NCBI RefSeq assembly: GCF_014897585.1
Contig: NZ_JABUXW010000022.1
Coordinates: forward strand, 1 to 64,000
From: Brachybacterium tyrofermentans
Lineage (GTDB): Bacteria; Actinomycetota; Actinomycetes; Actinomycetales; Dermabacteraceae
Direction: 5' to 3'
DNA length: 64,000 nt
Both the position numbers and the translations under genes were made by a program. Under the pieces are notes generated by a model, which ran no database searches, had not been told where the DNA came from, and saw only the letters and a list, made by a program, of their open reading frames with translations. Below, piece by piece: positions 51,151 to 60,872 of this stretch; the stretch's first letter is position 1, and every line of letters begins with the position of its first letter.

Positions 51151-52326
51151 TCAGTCGGACAGGCTCGCCGACCGGGCGATCCAGTCGCCGGGGTGATCCA
51201 GGAGCGGGGAGACCGCTGCCCGCGCCGCACCCCACAGGGCGGGTGCCGCGAGGTCGTCCGAGCGTTCGATGACGATCTCGTCGACCTCGGCGGCCAGGGC
51301 GTGGAGGTCCACGGTCTCGCGGATGAACGGGGCGATCTCCTCGGCGATCGGGCCCAGGTAGCCCGAGAGCACCACCGTGGACAGATCCAGGATGTTCAGG
51401 GCGTTCGCGACCGCGAGGCCCAGGGAGCGGCCGATCGTGCCGATCACCTCTGCTCGGTCGGTGCTGCGGGAGAGCTCCTCGACCAGCTCGTCGATGAGCA
51501 CGTCCCGGCGCAGCCCGGCGCGCTCTCGCAGCGCGTGGTACGAGACGTACGCCTCGAGGCAGCCGCGACGGCCGCAGCGGCAGAGCGCGCCGCCCGGCTC
51601 GACCACGGTGTGCCCGAACTCCCCGGCCCAGCCGTGGACGCCCTCGAGCACCTTGCCCTCCAGCACGATCGCCCCGCCCACGCCGGTGCTTCCGCGCACG
51701 TACATGAACGATTCGTCGGGCCGACGGGCGATCTCGGTGAGGACCGACAGCCGGATGTCGTTCTGCACCAGGACCGGCACGCCCTCGAGGGCGGGCATGG
51801 CCTGGAGCTCACGCATGAGGGGGACGTCGTCCCAGTCCAGGTTGGGGGCGGAGAGCACGCTCTCCCCGTCGGGCGAGATGCGCCCGGGCACGGCGACGCA
51901 GACCCCGACCAGCGTCGCCTCGCCCGCTTCGGCGCGGACCTGGTCGAGCAGTCGCGCGCAGGCCTGGACGGCCTCGGGGACGTTGTCGGCCGTGACCTCA
52001 AGGTACTCGGTGCGGGAGCTGAGCTCGCCGCCGGCCAGATCGATGCCGAGGCAGGAGATGTGCTCGGCGGCGATCTCGAGCCCGATGCCGAGCACCGTGT
52101 GCTGGGCGGGCTGCAGGGGCACCATCGGTCGGCCGCTGCCCTGGGAGACCGGGGCATGCTCCTCCACGAGACCGGCCGTGATCAGCTCCTCCACGAGCTT
52201 GGAGACGGTGGGCTTGGTGAGCTGCGTGGAGCGGGCGAGGGTGGCTCGGGAGACGGGATCGGCCGCGTTCATGACGGCGCGCATGACGAGCGAGAGGTTG
52301 TGCTCGCGCAGGTGCGTCGATTGCAT
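51151..52326 (-). CDS. ROK-family transcriptional repressor (XylR type)
   Basis: 391 residues. N-terminal winged HTH (RATLARSTQLTKPTVSKLVEELITAGLVEEHAP), then a ROK sugar-binding/kinase-like fold with the zinc motif PGGALCRCGRRGCLEAY and the sugar-binding stretch GSTGVGGAIVLEGKVLEGVHGWAGEFGH. XylR proteins release DNA on binding xylose or xylose-derived sugars. It diverges from xylA (201 nt gap with a palindrome) and lies next to a sugar ABC operon, so xyl control is the simplest reading. The ATG at 52326 is preceded by AAGG. Confidence 0.9.
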   Translation of the reverse strand: MQSTHLREHNLSLVMRAVMNAADPVSRATLARSTQLTKPTVSKLVEELITAGLVEEHAPVSQGSGRPMVPLQPAQHTVLGIGLEIAAEHISCLGIDLAGGELSSRTEYLEVTADNVPEAVQACARLLDQVRAEAGEATLVGVCVAVPGRISPDGESVLSAPNLDWDDVPLMRELQAMPALEGVPVLVQNDIRLSVLTEIARRPDESFMYVRGSTGVGGAIVLEGKVLEGVHGWAGEFGHTVVEPGGALCRCGRRGCLEAYVSYHALRERAGLRRDVLIDELVEELSRSTDRAEVIGTIGRSLGLAVANALNILDLSTVVLSGYLGPIAEEIAPFIRETVDLHALAAEVDEIVIERSDDLAAPALWGAARAAVSPLLDHPGDWIARSASLSD

Positions 52327-52388
52327 GGAGAAGGCCCTTCCGTCGGACGAATCCGCGGTGCCGCCTTGTGATCGGGCGGCGAATCGTC

Positions 52389-52414
52389 GTATGTTAGTAA
52401 CTCAAACATACTAA
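52389..52414. promoter_or_regulatory. xylA/ROK intergenic palindromes
   Basis: GTATGTT (52389-52395) and AACATAC (52405-52411) form a perfect 7-bp inverted repeat. Overlapping it, TTAGTA and TACTAA (52394-52399, 52409-52414) form another. It differs from the 19-bp operator type, so the ROK protein may recognise two kinds of site or another factor acts here. Confidence 0.6.
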
Positions 52415-52527
52415 GCGGCTCGAGGATGCCCGTTCCGCAGAACTGCTGGATCGGTTCAGGGCATCGTAGTGCGTCATCTCGTACCGCGAGGGATCACAGA
52501 CTGCTGTCCGTACAGAGGAGTTCGACC

Positions 52528-53721
52528 ATGACTGCACCCACCCCCACCCGCGACGACAAGTTCTCCTTCGGCCTGTGGACCACGGGCTGGCAGGCTCAGG
52601 ACCAGTTCGGCTCCGCCACCCGCCCGCCGCTCGAGCTGAGCGCGCACATCCGCAAGCTCTCCGAGCTCGGCGCCTGGGGCTTCACCTTCCACGACAACGA
52701 CGTGGTGCCCTTCGACGCGACCCCCGCGGAGCGCCAGAAGATCATCGACCAGCTGAAGTCCGTCACCGACGAGACCGGCCTGGTCATCGAGATGGTCACC
52801 ACCGACACCTTCGCCCACCCCGTGTTCAAGGACGGCGCGTTCACCTCCAACGACCGCGACGTGCGCCGCTTCGGCCTGCGCAAGGTCCTGGCCAACGTGG
52901 ACCTCGCCGCCGAGCTCGGCGCGACCACCTTCGTCATGTGGGGCGGCCGTGAGGGCGCGGAGTACGACGGGTCGAAGGACCTCTTCGCCGCGCTCGAGCG
53001 CTACCGCGAAGGCCTGGACACCGTGGCCGGCTACATCAAGGACAAGGGCTACGACATGCGCATCGGCCTCGAGCCGAAGCCGAACGAGCCCCGCGGCAAC
53101 ATCTTCCTGCCCACCGTGGGCCACGCGCTGGCCTTCATCGAGCAGCTCGAGCACGGCGACATCGTGGGCATCAACCCCGAGACCGGCCACGAGCAGATGG
53201 CGACCCTGAACTACACCCACGGCCTCGCCCAGGCGCTGTGGAGCGAGAAGCTCTTCCACATCGACCTCAACGGCCAGCACGGCCCGATGTACGACCAGGA
53301 CCTCGTGTTCGGCCACGGCGACCTGATCAGCGCCTTCTTCACCGTCGACCTGCTCGAGAACGGCTTCCCGTCCAAGCCCGGCGCCTACGTGGGTGCCCGT
53401 CACTTCGACTTCAAGCCCTCGCGCACCGAGCACGAGACGGGTCAGTACGACTCCGCCGCGGCCAACATGGAGATGTACCTGATGCTCAAGGAGCGCGCCC
53501 TCGCGTTCCGTCAGGACTCCGAGGTCCAGGAGGCGCTGTCGTACTCCGGCATCGACGAGCTCGCGCAGCCGACCCTCGCCGAGGGCGAGTCCCTCGCGGA
53601 CCTGCTCGCGGATCGCTCCACCTTCGAGGAGTTCGACGCGGATAAGGCCGGCGAGCGCAACTTCGGCTTCGTGCGCCTGCAGCAGCTGGCCATGCAGCAC
53701 CTGCTCGGCTTCCGCGCCTGA
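52528..53721 (+). CDS. xylA: Xylose isomerase
   Basis: 397 residues, actinobacterial class I size (about 390). It converts D-xylose to D-xylulose (also glucose to fructose) using two divalent metals. Conserved sequences: [11 protein letters not shown] (His of the opening site), [24 protein letters not shown] (metal-binding Glu and the active-site Lys), [11 protein letters not shown], and [29 protein letters not shown] precedes ATG 52528. Divergent from the ROK repressor; xylB follows 536 nt later, in the same direction. Confidence 0.98.
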   Translation: MTAPTPTRDDKFSFGLWTTGWQAQDQFGSATRPPLELSAHIRKLSELGAWGFTFHDNDVVPFDATPAERQKIIDQLKSVTDETGLVIEMVTTDTFAHPVFKDGAFTSNDRDVRRFGLRKVLANVDLAAELGATTFVMWGGREGAEYDGSKDLFAALERYREGLDTVAGYIKDKGYDMRIGLEPKPNEPRGNIFLPTVGHALAFIEQLEHGDIVGINPETGHEQMATLNYTHGLAQALWSEKLFHIDLNGQHGPMYDQDLVFGHGDLISAFFTVDLLENGFPSKPGAYVGARHFDFKPSRTEHETGQYDSAAANMEMYLMLKERALAFRQDSEVQEALSYSGIDELAQPTLAEGESLADLLADRSTFEEFDADKAGERNFGFVRLQQLAMQHLLGFRA

Positions 53722-54257
53722 TCCGGTGGGGGCGGGGCCGGTCGGGCGCATCAGCCTGGCCAGCCCCGACCCGCTCTGCTATCCCGCTCGGCCGCGCTCC
53801 GCTCGTGCCCGTTCCGTTCGGGCGCGCGCGGTCCTGGCTCCGCGTGGCCCGCGTGGCGTGGCCGTCGCATCCGGTGGCGGTATGTGTGCACGCTGCCCGT
53901 ACAGGGGACTGCTTGCGCGGATGCCGCCAGTCGATGCGAGGGTGGCCTGCCCGCTCGGCCTGCGCGTGGCCAGCCCACCTGGCCTGTCCACCCGGCACAC
54001 AGTTCCCGCAGTTCCCGCCGATCCTGTCGTTCCTCGAGTGGCGCGCGGCGGGTGTCATAGCCTGGTGGGGCAGCCGCAATGCGCCTCCCGAAAACGTCGT
54101 CCGCCGTCGGACGGCCCAGCACCCGCGACCTTCCGCATGACCACGACGCAGACGACCACTCGGCAACCATGACACCGCGTGCACGCACGGCGCACCCGGT
54201 ATCCACGACGCCACTCGCCCGCACGGCCCACCCGCTCCCGACGCAAAGGACCTCCTG
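53722..54257. other. xylA-xylB intergenic region
   Basis: 536 bp with no gene I can support. It contains a CGTCCG-ccgt-CGGACG hairpin at 54098-54113, duplicated CAGTTCCCG at about 54000-54015, a CATAGCCT box (54055-54063, possible -10 of xylB) and a Cys- and Arg-rich low-complexity frame on both strands that I judge to be chance. Confidence 0.4.
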
Positions 54258-55655
54258 ATGGCACCCACGGTTCTCGGAATCGACTCCTCCACCCAGGCCA
54301 CGAAGGCCCTCCTCGTCGACGCGGAGACGGGGCAGGTGCTCGAGGAGCGCCGCGCCGCGCATCCCGACGGCACCGAGGTGGATCCGCGCGCCTGGCTCGC
54401 GGCGGTCGACGAGGCGGCCGGGCCGCTGCTCGAGCGGGCCGACGCCGTGTCCGTGGGCGGCCAGCAGCACGGCATGGTGCTGCTGGATGCGCAGGGCGAG
54501 GTGGTGCGTGACGCGCTGCTGTGGAACGACACCCGCTCCGCCCCGCAGGCCGAGGCCCTGATCGAGGAGATGGGCGGCGCCGAGGCGTCGGTCGAGGAGA
54601 TCGGCAGCCTGATGGTCGCCTCCTTCACCGCCTCCAAGCTGCGCTGGGTGCGCGATCACGAGAGCGAGAACGCGCAGCGGGCCGCGAGCGTGCTGCTGCC
54701 CCACGACTACGTCTCCCGTCATCTGGCCGGCGGGGGAGAGGCCTTCACCGACCGCGGCGACGCCTCCGGCACCGCGTACTACTCCACCCGCACGGAGGAG
54801 TGGAAGCCCGAGCTGGTCGAGCTGGCCCTGGGCCGCTCCCTCGAGCTGCCGCGCCTGCCCGGCTCGCCGCAGGAGATCATGGCCCGCACGCCCGCGGGCG
54901 CCGCGATCGCCGCCGGCACCGGCGACAACATGGGGGCGGCACTGGGCCTCTCGCAGAGCGAGGGCGACGTCTCCGTCTCGATCGGGACCTCCGGCGTGTG
55001 CGCGATGGTCAGCCCCACCCGCCCGAACGACGCCACCGGCTCGGTCACCGGCTTCGCGGACGCCACCGGTCGCTTCCTGCCGATGGCCACCACGATCAAC
55101 GCCGCCCGCATCCTCGAGGCCGGCCGCGCTCTGCTCGGCGTGAGCCACGAGGAGATGGCCGAGCTCGCCCTGGCCAGCGCACCCGGTGCGCACGGAGTGA
55201 CGCTGCTGCCCTACTTCGACGGCGAGCGCACCCCGAACCGTCCCGAGGCCCGCGCGACCCTCACCGGCATGAGCACCGCCACCACCCGGGAGGACGTGGC
55301 CCGCGCCTACGTCGAGGGTCTGCTGTGCTCCCTGGCCGACGGCATCTCGGCGCTCGAGGACATCACCGGCACCGCCGCCGCTGGGATCACCCTGATCGGC
55401 GGCGCGGCCCGCAGCCAGGCCGTGCAGCAGATCGCCCCGGCCATCTTCGGGCGTGCGGTGACCATCGCCCCGGCCGCGGAATATGTGGCCCTCGGGGCCG
55501 CCCGCCAGGCCGCCTGGGCCCTCTCCGGCGAGCAGGAGCCGCCGGCCTGGGAGCTCACCGGCAGCCGCACCGTCGAGGCGGAGCCCACCCCCGAGGTGCT
55601 CGGCGCCTACCGCGAGCTCAAGGAGCGCACCGCGGACTGGGCCGCCAAGGGCTGA
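54258..55655 (+). CDS. xylB: Xylulokinase
   Basis: 465 residues, FGGY carbohydrate kinase. It phosphorylates D-xylulose to xylulose-5-phosphate for the pentose phosphate pathway. N-terminal phosphate loop VLGIDSSTQATKALLVD, substrate motif GGQQHGMVLLD, then LLWNDTRS, the ATP-binding stretch DVSVSIGTSGV, PYFDGERTPNRPEARA and TLIGGAARSQAVQQIAP. AAAGGACCTCCTG precedes the start. It ends before a strong terminator, so xylB is probably the last gene of this unit. Confidence 0.95.
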   Translation: MAPTVLGIDSSTQATKALLVDAETGQVLEERRAAHPDGTEVDPRAWLAAVDEAAGPLLERADAVSVGGQQHGMVLLDAQGEVVRDALLWNDTRSAPQAEALIEEMGGAEASVEEIGSLMVASFTASKLRWVRDHESENAQRAASVLLPHDYVSRHLAGGGEAFTDRGDASGTAYYSTRTEEWKPELVELALGRSLELPRLPGSPQEIMARTPAGAAIAAGTGDNMGAALGLSQSEGDVSVSIGTSGVCAMVSPTRPNDATGSVTGFADATGRFLPMATTINAARILEAGRALLGVSHEEMAELALASAPGAHGVTLLPYFDGERTPNRPEARATLTGMSTATTREDVARAYVEGLLCSLADGISALEDITGTAAAGITLIGGAARSQAVQQIAPAIFGRAVTIAPAAEYVALGAARQAAWALSGEQEPPAWELTGSRTVEAEPTPEVLGAYRELKERTADWAAKG

Positions 55656-55756
55656 TCCCGAGAAGGCGCCGCCGGTCCTCCATCGCGGGCCCCGTCCACG
55701 CGGTCCGGCGGTTGCCCAAAGGAGCGACAGCGCGCCGAGACGACGACACGATGCAG

Positions 55757-55789
55757 AGCACCCCATCTGAAACTTTCAGGTGGGGTGCT
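55757..55789 (+). terminator. Terminator of xylB
   Basis: AGCACCCCA (55757-55765) and TGGGGTGCT (55781-55789) enclose CTGAAAcTTTCAG, which itself is a 13-bp palindrome (55767-55779). The centre contains GAAACTTTC, a motif seen again near 60.4 kb, so it might also be a protein-binding site. Confidence 0.65.
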
Positions 55790-55826
55790 TCGTCGTACAG
55801 TCACGACAACGCCCGGTGACCGGGCA

Positions 55827-55887
55827 TTGACCACGCCCTGGTGCCTGCTCTAGCCTGAGGAGAACCGAAAGTGGACAGAAAGCTTTC
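55827..55887 (+). promoter_or_regulatory. Promoter and palindrome upstream of the GH3/GH10 operon
   Basis: TTGACC (55827-55832) and TAGCCT (55851-55856) are spaced by 18 bp. GAAAGCTTTC (55878-55887), a perfect 10-bp palindrome, lies just after the -10. The start codon of the GH3 gene is 68 nt further on. Confidence 0.6.
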
Positions 55888-55954
55888 AAAAACTGCCTGA
55901 AACTCGAGATGTGCGGATGTCCGCCACCTCGTCGGCCGTGCGAAGGAGCACCTC

Positions 55955-58357
55955 ATGACCGTTGCCCCGTGGAGAGACCCCTCTGTGAGCGTCGAGCAGC
56001 GCGTGGAGTCGCTGCTGGCCGATCTCAGCCCCGAGGAGAAGATCGCCCAGCTCGGCAGCTACTGGAAGCGGCCCGAGATCGGGGACGCCGAGGGCTTCGC
56101 GCCCATGCAGTCCACCTTCGACGAAGGCCGTGATCCCTTCGAGGACGCCGTCCAGAACGGCCTCGGGCACATCACCCGTGCCTACGGCAGCGCACCCCTC
56201 ACCTCGCAGGAGGGCGTGGAGAACCTGCGCCGCCTGCAGAGCGCCGTCACCGCCGGCTCCCCGCACGGCATCCCGGCGATCGCGCACGAGGAATGCCTGA
56301 CCGGCGTCATGGCCCATGAGGCCACCACCTACCCCGCCGCGATCGCCTGGGGAGCCTCCTTCGCCCCCGAGCTGATCGGCGAGATGGCCGCACGGATCGG
56401 GTCGGACATGCGCGCGATCGGCACCCATCACGGCCTGTCCCCTGTGCTGGACATCGTGCGCGACTACCGCTGGGGCCGCATCGAGGAGACGATGGGCGAG
56501 GACCCGTATCTCACCGGCATCCTGGCCACCGAGTACGTGAAGGGTCTGCAGAACTCCGGGGTCATCGCGACCCTGAAGCACTTCGCCGGCCATGCCGCCT
56601 CCCGCGCGGGCCGCAACCATGCGCCCGTCTCGATCGGCCTGCGCGAGCTGCACGAGATCGACCTGGTGCCCTTCGAGATGGCCGTGCGCCTGGGCGAGGT
56701 CCGCTCCGTGATGAACTCCTATGCCGACATCGACGGCATCGCCCCCGCCGCCAGCCGCTGGCTGATGACCGAGCTGCTGCGGGACACCTGGGGCTTCGAG
56801 GGCACCGTGGTCTCCGACTACTGGGCCGTGAACTTCCTGCAGTCCATGCACCGCGTCGTGGAGACCACCCGCGACGCCGCCGTGACCACCCTGCGCGCCG
56901 GGATGGACGTCGAGCTGCCCGAGACCAACACCTTCCCCGAGCTGCTGGACGCCATCGAGGCCGGCGAGCTCGAGGTCGAGGTGCTCGACACCGCCGTGCG
57001 CCGTGTGCTGCGCCAGAAGGTCGAGCTGGGCCTGCTGGACCCCGAGTTCGACCCCGCCACCACCGGCGAGGCCATCGACCTGGACCCCGCGGAGAACCGC
57101 GATCTCGCCCGGCGCGTGGCCGAGGAGTCCATCGTCCTGCTGCGCAACGAGGCCGACGTGCTGCCGCTCGCGGCACCGGGCCGCATCGCGCTCATCGGCC
57201 CCAGCGCCGTCGAGGCGCGCAGCTTCCTGGGCTGCTACAGCTTCACCAACCACGTGCTCTCCCGCCTGGAGGACAACGGCACCTCGGTCGCCGTGCCCTC
57301 GCTCGCCGAGAGCCTGACCGCCGAGTTCCCGGACTCCACCGTCACGACGGTCGCCGGGACCGACTTCACCGGCACCTCGACCGACGGGATCGCCGAGGCC
57401 GTCACCGCGGCCGAGGCGGCGGACGTCGCCGTGCTCGCCGTCGGCGACATCGCGGGCCTGTTCGGCGCGGGCACCTCCGGCGAGGGCTGCGACGTCGCCG
57501 ACCTGCAGCTGCCCGGTGCCCAGCACGAGCTCGTCGAGGCCGTGCTCGCCACCAGCACCCCCGTGGTGCTGGTGCTGGTCACCGGCCGGCCCTACGCGCT
57601 CGGTGCCTACGTGGACCGCTGCGCCGCCATCGTGCAGGCGTTCATGCCCGGCGAGGAGGGCGGCAGCGCGCTCGCCGGTGTGCTCTCCGGCCGGGTGAAC
57701 CCCTCCGGTCGCCTGCCGATCGGGATCCCCGGGGGCATGGGCGGCCAGCCCGGCACCTACCTCGCCCCGGTGCTCGCCTGGGTCAGCGACGGCATCTCGA
57801 ACATCGACCCCCAGCCGCTGTTCCCCTTCGGCTTCGGCATCGGCTACACCCGCTTCGAGTACTCCGACCTGGACCTCTCGTCCGCAGAGATCGCGGCCGA
57901 CGGCACCGTGGAGATCGCGGCCACGGTCACCAACGTGGGCGATCGCGACGGCAAGGAAGTCGCCCAGCTCTACCTCAGCGACCCGGTCGCCTCCGTGGTG
58001 CGCCCGCTCAAGCGCCTCGTCGGCTTCACCAAGATCGCCCTCGCCGCCGGGGAGAGCGCCCGCGTCACCTTCCGCCTCCATGCCGACCGCACCTCGTTCC
58101 TCGGCCAGGACCACCAGCGGATCGTCGAGCCCGGCGAGTTCCGCGTGCGGGTGGGCTCCTCGAGCGAGGACATGCGGCACGAGGGATCCTTCCGGATCTC
58201 CGGCGCGGTGCGCGTGGTCGGCGACGGCGAGCGGGTGCTCGACACCCCGGTCGACGTCGCCCCGGTGCGTGGCGGGCAGACGGCCTCGCCGTCCGCGTCG
58301 GTCACTGCAGGGGCCCCCGCCGGGACCGCAACCGCGAGTGTCTCCGAGGGGCTCTGA
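55955..58357 (+). CDS. Glycoside hydrolase family 3 (beta-xylosidase or beta-glucosidase)
   Basis: 800 residues, no signal peptide, so intracellular. GH3 layout: N-terminal TIM barrel with LKHFAGHAASRAGRNHAPVSI and the nucleophile Asp288 in FEGTVVSDYWA, a second alpha/beta domain, and a C-terminal fibronectin-III-like domain (VEIAATVTNVGDRDGKEVAQLYLSDP). It would remove terminal xylose or glucose from short oligosaccharides. The downstream GH10 gene and xylA/xylB support xylo-oligosaccharides. AAGGAG precedes ATG 55955. The stop and the next start overlap by one base (TGATG). Confidence 0.95.
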   Translation: MTVAPWRDPSVSVEQRVESLLADLSPEEKIAQLGSYWKRPEIGDAEGFAPMQSTFDEGRDPFEDAVQNGLGHITRAYGSAPLTSQEGVENLRRLQSAVTAGSPHGIPAIAHEECLTGVMAHEATTYPAAIAWGASFAPELIGEMAARIGSDMRAIGTHHGLSPVLDIVRDYRWGRIEETMGEDPYLTGILATEYVKGLQNSGVIATLKHFAGHAASRAGRNHAPVSIGLRELHEIDLVPFEMAVRLGEVRSVMNSYADIDGIAPAASRWLMTELLRDTWGFEGTVVSDYWAVNFLQSMHRVVETTRDAAVTTLRAGMDVELPETNTFPELLDAIEAGELEVEVLDTAVRRVLRQKVELGLLDPEFDPATTGEAIDLDPAENRDLARRVAEESIVLLRNEADVLPLAAPGRIALIGPSAVEARSFLGCYSFTNHVLSRLEDNGTSVAVPSLAESLTAEFPDSTVTTVAGTDFTGTSTDGIAEAVTAAEAADVAVLAVGDIAGLFGAGTSGEGCDVADLQLPGAQHELVEAVLATSTPVVLVLVTGRPYALGAYVDRCAAIVQAFMPGEEGGSALAGVLSGRVNPSGRLPIGIPGGMGGQPGTYLAPVLAWVSDGISNIDPQPLFPFGFGIGYTRFEYSDLDLSSAEIAADGTVEIAATVTNVGDRDGKEVAQLYLSDPVASVVRPLKRLVGFTKIALAAGESARVTFRLHADRTSFLGQDHQRIVEPGEFRVRVGSSSEDMRHEGSFRISGAVRVVGDGERVLDTPVDVAPVRGGQTASPSASVTAGAPAGTATASVSEGL

Positions 58358-59670
58358 TGACCACCCCGTCCGGACCCGCACGGAGGGCCCCGGCGCAGGC
58401 TCCGTCGGCCCCGCAGGCCGCGTCGACTCTGTCAGCCCCGTCGGCCGCGTCGTCTCCCGGAGACCGTCTCGAACCGATCCAGCTGCAGGTCGTGGACGCC
58501 GACGGCGCTCCGCGACCGGGAGCGTCGGTCACGGTGGAGCAGGCCCGGCACGCCTTCGGCTTCGGCTGCACCGCCTTCGCGCTCGCGCAGCCCGGCGACC
58601 AGCCCGCCGCCGAGCTCGAGCGGCTGTGGCTGGACCTGTTCGACACCGCGACGCTGCCCTTCTACTGGCGCTGGTACGAGCAGACTCCCGGGGCCACCGA
58701 CGCGGACCGCCTGCGGGCCCTGGCCACGCACCTCCGCCACCGCGGTGTGCGGATCAAGGGCCATCCGCTGCTGTGGCACACCCTCGCCCCGACCTGGCTG
58801 CAGGAGAAGGACGACCAGGGTGTCGAGGACGCGATCCGCGCGCGGATCACCCGTGAGGCAAGCGGGTTCGCCGGGCTCGTCGACCAGTGGGACGCGATCA
58901 ACGAGACCGTCATCCTGCCCGTCTTCGAGGCCGAGGAGAACGCGGTCACGCGCCTGGCGCGGGCCCGCGGCCGGATGCACGTCATCCGCCTCGCGTTCGA
59001 GACCGCCCGCGCCGCGGACCCCACAGCGCGCCTCGTGCTCAACGACTTCGACCTCACCCCCGCCTACGAAGAGGTCATCGAGGAATGCCTCGAGGCGGGC
59101 GTGCAGATCGACGCGATCGGTCTGCAGACCCACATGCATCAGGGGTATCGGGGCGAGGAGCAGATCACCGAGGTGCTCGAGCGCTTCTCCCGCTTCGGCC
59201 CGCCCCTGCAGATGACCGAGACGACGCTGGTCTCCGGCGACCTCATGCCCGCCCACATCGGCGATCTCAACGACTATGTGGTCGACTCCTGGCCCTCGAC
59301 GCCCGCGGGCGAGGAGCGCCAGGCCGACGAGCTCGTGCGCCACTACCGCACCGTGCTCGCGCACCCGGCCACGGAATCGCTCACCTATTGGGGGCTGGAC
59401 GACGCCTCCGCCTGGCTCGGCGCCCCCGCGGGTCTCGTGCGGGCCGACGGGACCCCGAAGCCGGGCTATCACGCATTGCGGGAGCTCATCCGTGAGCAGT
59501 GGTGGGTCCCTCGCGGCGAGCACCGGGCCGACGAGAACGGCGTGGTCCACCTGCAGGGATTCGCCGGCGACTACACAGTCGAGACCGACGGGCAGGTGCG
59601 CGAGGTCACCGTGCCGCGCGGGGGGCTCCTCAGCCAGCAGGTGCCGGCACCGGCTCCTCGTCGGGACTGA
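58357..59670 (+). CDS. Intracellular GH10 family enzyme (endo-xylanase-like)
   Basis: 437 residues, with an Ala/Pro/Ser-rich N-terminus but no signal peptide, so cytosolic. The GH10 barrel shows the acid/base Glu183 in QWDAINETV, HPLLWHTLAPTWL, the loop GLQTHMHQGY with the active-site His, and the nucleophile Glu288 in LQMTETTLVS; both catalytic Glu are present. No carbohydrate-binding module. It would act on imported xylo-oligosaccharides rather than on polymer. Translation is coupled to GH3 (TGATG). The last 41 bp overlap the convergent YesL-type gene. Confidence 0.9.
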   Translation: MTTPSGPARRAPAQAPSAPQAASTLSAPSAASSPGDRLEPIQLQVVDADGAPRPGASVTVEQARHAFGFGCTAFALAQPGDQPAAELERLWLDLFDTATLPFYWRWYEQTPGATDADRLRALATHLRHRGVRIKGHPLLWHTLAPTWLQEKDDQGVEDAIRARITREASGFAGLVDQWDAINETVILPVFEAEENAVTRLARARGRMHVIRLAFETARAADPTARLVLNDFDLTPAYEEVIEECLEAGVQIDAIGLQTHMHQGYRGEEQITEVLERFSRFGPPLQMTETTLVSGDLMPAHIGDLNDYVVDSWPSTPAGEERQADELVRHYRTVLAHPATESLTYWGLDDASAWLGAPAGLVRADGTPKPGYHALRELIREQWWVPRGEHRADENGVVHLQGFAGDYTVETDGQVREVTVPRGGLLSQQVPAPAPRRD

Positions 59671-60331
59671 CGAAGCGCTCTCGGAGGAGCCGGGCGACCG
59701 GCTTCTCCGAGTGCCACAGGGCCACCGTGAGCAACGAGCCGGCCAGCAGGAGCATGAAGCTGCCGATGAACTGCACGAGCCCGAGCGTGAGCACCCCGAG
59801 GGAGAGCAGCGCGAGCGTCGAGAGCGGCTTCGTGAGCAGGGTGAACACCGAGAGCCGGAGCACGTCGACGAGGCGGAAGCTGAAGTTCGACACGATCGTC
59901 AGCGCACGTACCAGGACCAGCAGGACCAGCGCCCCGAGCGCCAGGAAGGCGGCGTTGAAGCTCGCCGTGCCCAGCTGGGTCCCGAAGGTGACGTTCGCCG
60001 TGAGGATCCCGAGCACGAGCACCGCCGGCGCCCCCACCTTGAGGCTGTCCAGGAGGTTCAGCCGGTAGCCGCGCAGGAAGCGCGAGGCGGGGACCAGGTC
60101 AGGATCCTCGGACCGCCGGCGCCAGGCATAGAGCGCCGCGGAGACCGCTGGCACCACCGGCAGGGTGGCGACGACCAGCAGCAGGACGCTGCTCGGCTCC
60201 GCCGTCAGCAGCGTCCAGGCGAGGATCGTGGGGGAGCAGGCGACCACCAGGAGCACGTCGATCGTGACGAGCCAGTAGACCCACTCGGTGACACCGGTGA
60301 GCACGCTGCGGTTCTGTCGGACGGACGTCAT
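59630..60331 (-). CDS. YesL-type (DUF624) membrane protein
   Basis: 233 residues with about five hydrophobic segments. N-terminus TEWVYWLVTIDVLLVVACSPTIL and the central ATLPVVPAVSAALYAWRRRSEDPDLVPASRFLRGYRLN match DUF624, in which (F)xxxxRxNxxxS is typical (here YRLNLLDSLK). YesL proteins are found beside Lpl-type sugar ABC genes and GH enzymes but their role is unknown. Here it lies exactly between GH3-GH10 and an Lpl-like transporter, divergent from the latter. GAAGGAGG precedes the ATG. Confidence 0.85.
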   Translation of the reverse strand: MTSVRQNRSVLTGVTEWVYWLVTIDVLLVVACSPTILAWTLLTAEPSSVLLLVVATLPVVPAVSAALYAWRRRSEDPDLVPASRFLRGYRLNLLDSLKVGAPAVLVLGILTANVTFGTQLGTASFNAAFLALGALVLLVLVRALTIVSNFSFRLVDVLRLSVFTLLTKPLSTLALLSLGVLTLGLVQFIGSFMLLLAGSLLTVALWHSEKPVARLLRERFVSPDEEPVPAPAG

Positions 60332-60872
60332 CGGGCCTCCTTCAGGGCGGGCTGCAGTGCGGGCCGCCGGGGTGCGAGGCGCGGTGCGGCGCGCCCGGCA
60401 GCACTCCTCGGTATCGCTCCAGTATCGCCTCCAAAACAGAAACTTTCGATTGATTGTTCTGCGATGATACGCAACTGTTACCTCCAGTTCAGGCGTTCCG
60501 GGAGAGCGCTCTCAGGGATTGTGATGGGAACCTGCAGGTGAACGCATTGTCGAGGCGCGGGCGGCGGAGATTCTCACGTGATAGCGAAGCCCTTGACCAG
60601 CATCACAGTGAGAGTTAAGTTAAGTTGCGCACCGAAACTTCAGCGAAAGTCTAGGTACGCTTTCCTGCCGCACTACGACGCGCGGCAGTCAGCTCTTCGG
60701 AACAGGGTGCGGTCGATCATCGACGCCCTGCTCCCCCGAGGTCCGATCCGGATGCCGCCCAGGACGGGCGCAGCATCACTCCATCGGAACCAGCAGTGCC
60801 TGCAGTCCCTGCTCCACCTGTTCAGCCGGCCGCTCCCTGCGGTGCGGCCATGATCTCGACGAGGAGACGGCT
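60332..60872. other. Intergenic promoter region before the Lpl-like operon
   Basis: 541 bp with no gene. It contains a GAAACTTTC palindrome at 60439-60447 (see below), an inverted pair CAGAA/TTCTG around it, then CGAAACTT..GCGAAAGT at about 60634-60650 as another related pair, and AGTTAAGTTAAGTT at 60614-60627. These look like regulator-binding sequences for the divergent YesL-like gene and the ABC operon. Confidence 0.5.
60439..60447. promoter_or_regulatory. GAAACTTTC palindrome, candidate operator
   Basis: The 9-bp palindrome GAAA-c-TTTC occurs here and at 55769-55777 inside the xylB terminator; the ten-base GAAAGCTTTC at 55878-55887 is a variant. All three are within the GH3-GH10/transporter neighbourhood. 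LacI-type regulators use CGAAA..TTTCG-like sites; no such gene is in the window. Confidence 0.4.

Noticed and set aside
53726..54172. Plus-strand 148-residue frame and several minus-strand frames between xylA and xylB
   Set aside because: Low-complexity Arg/Pro/Ala sequence, no ribosome binding site and no homology; typical chance frames of GC-rich DNA.
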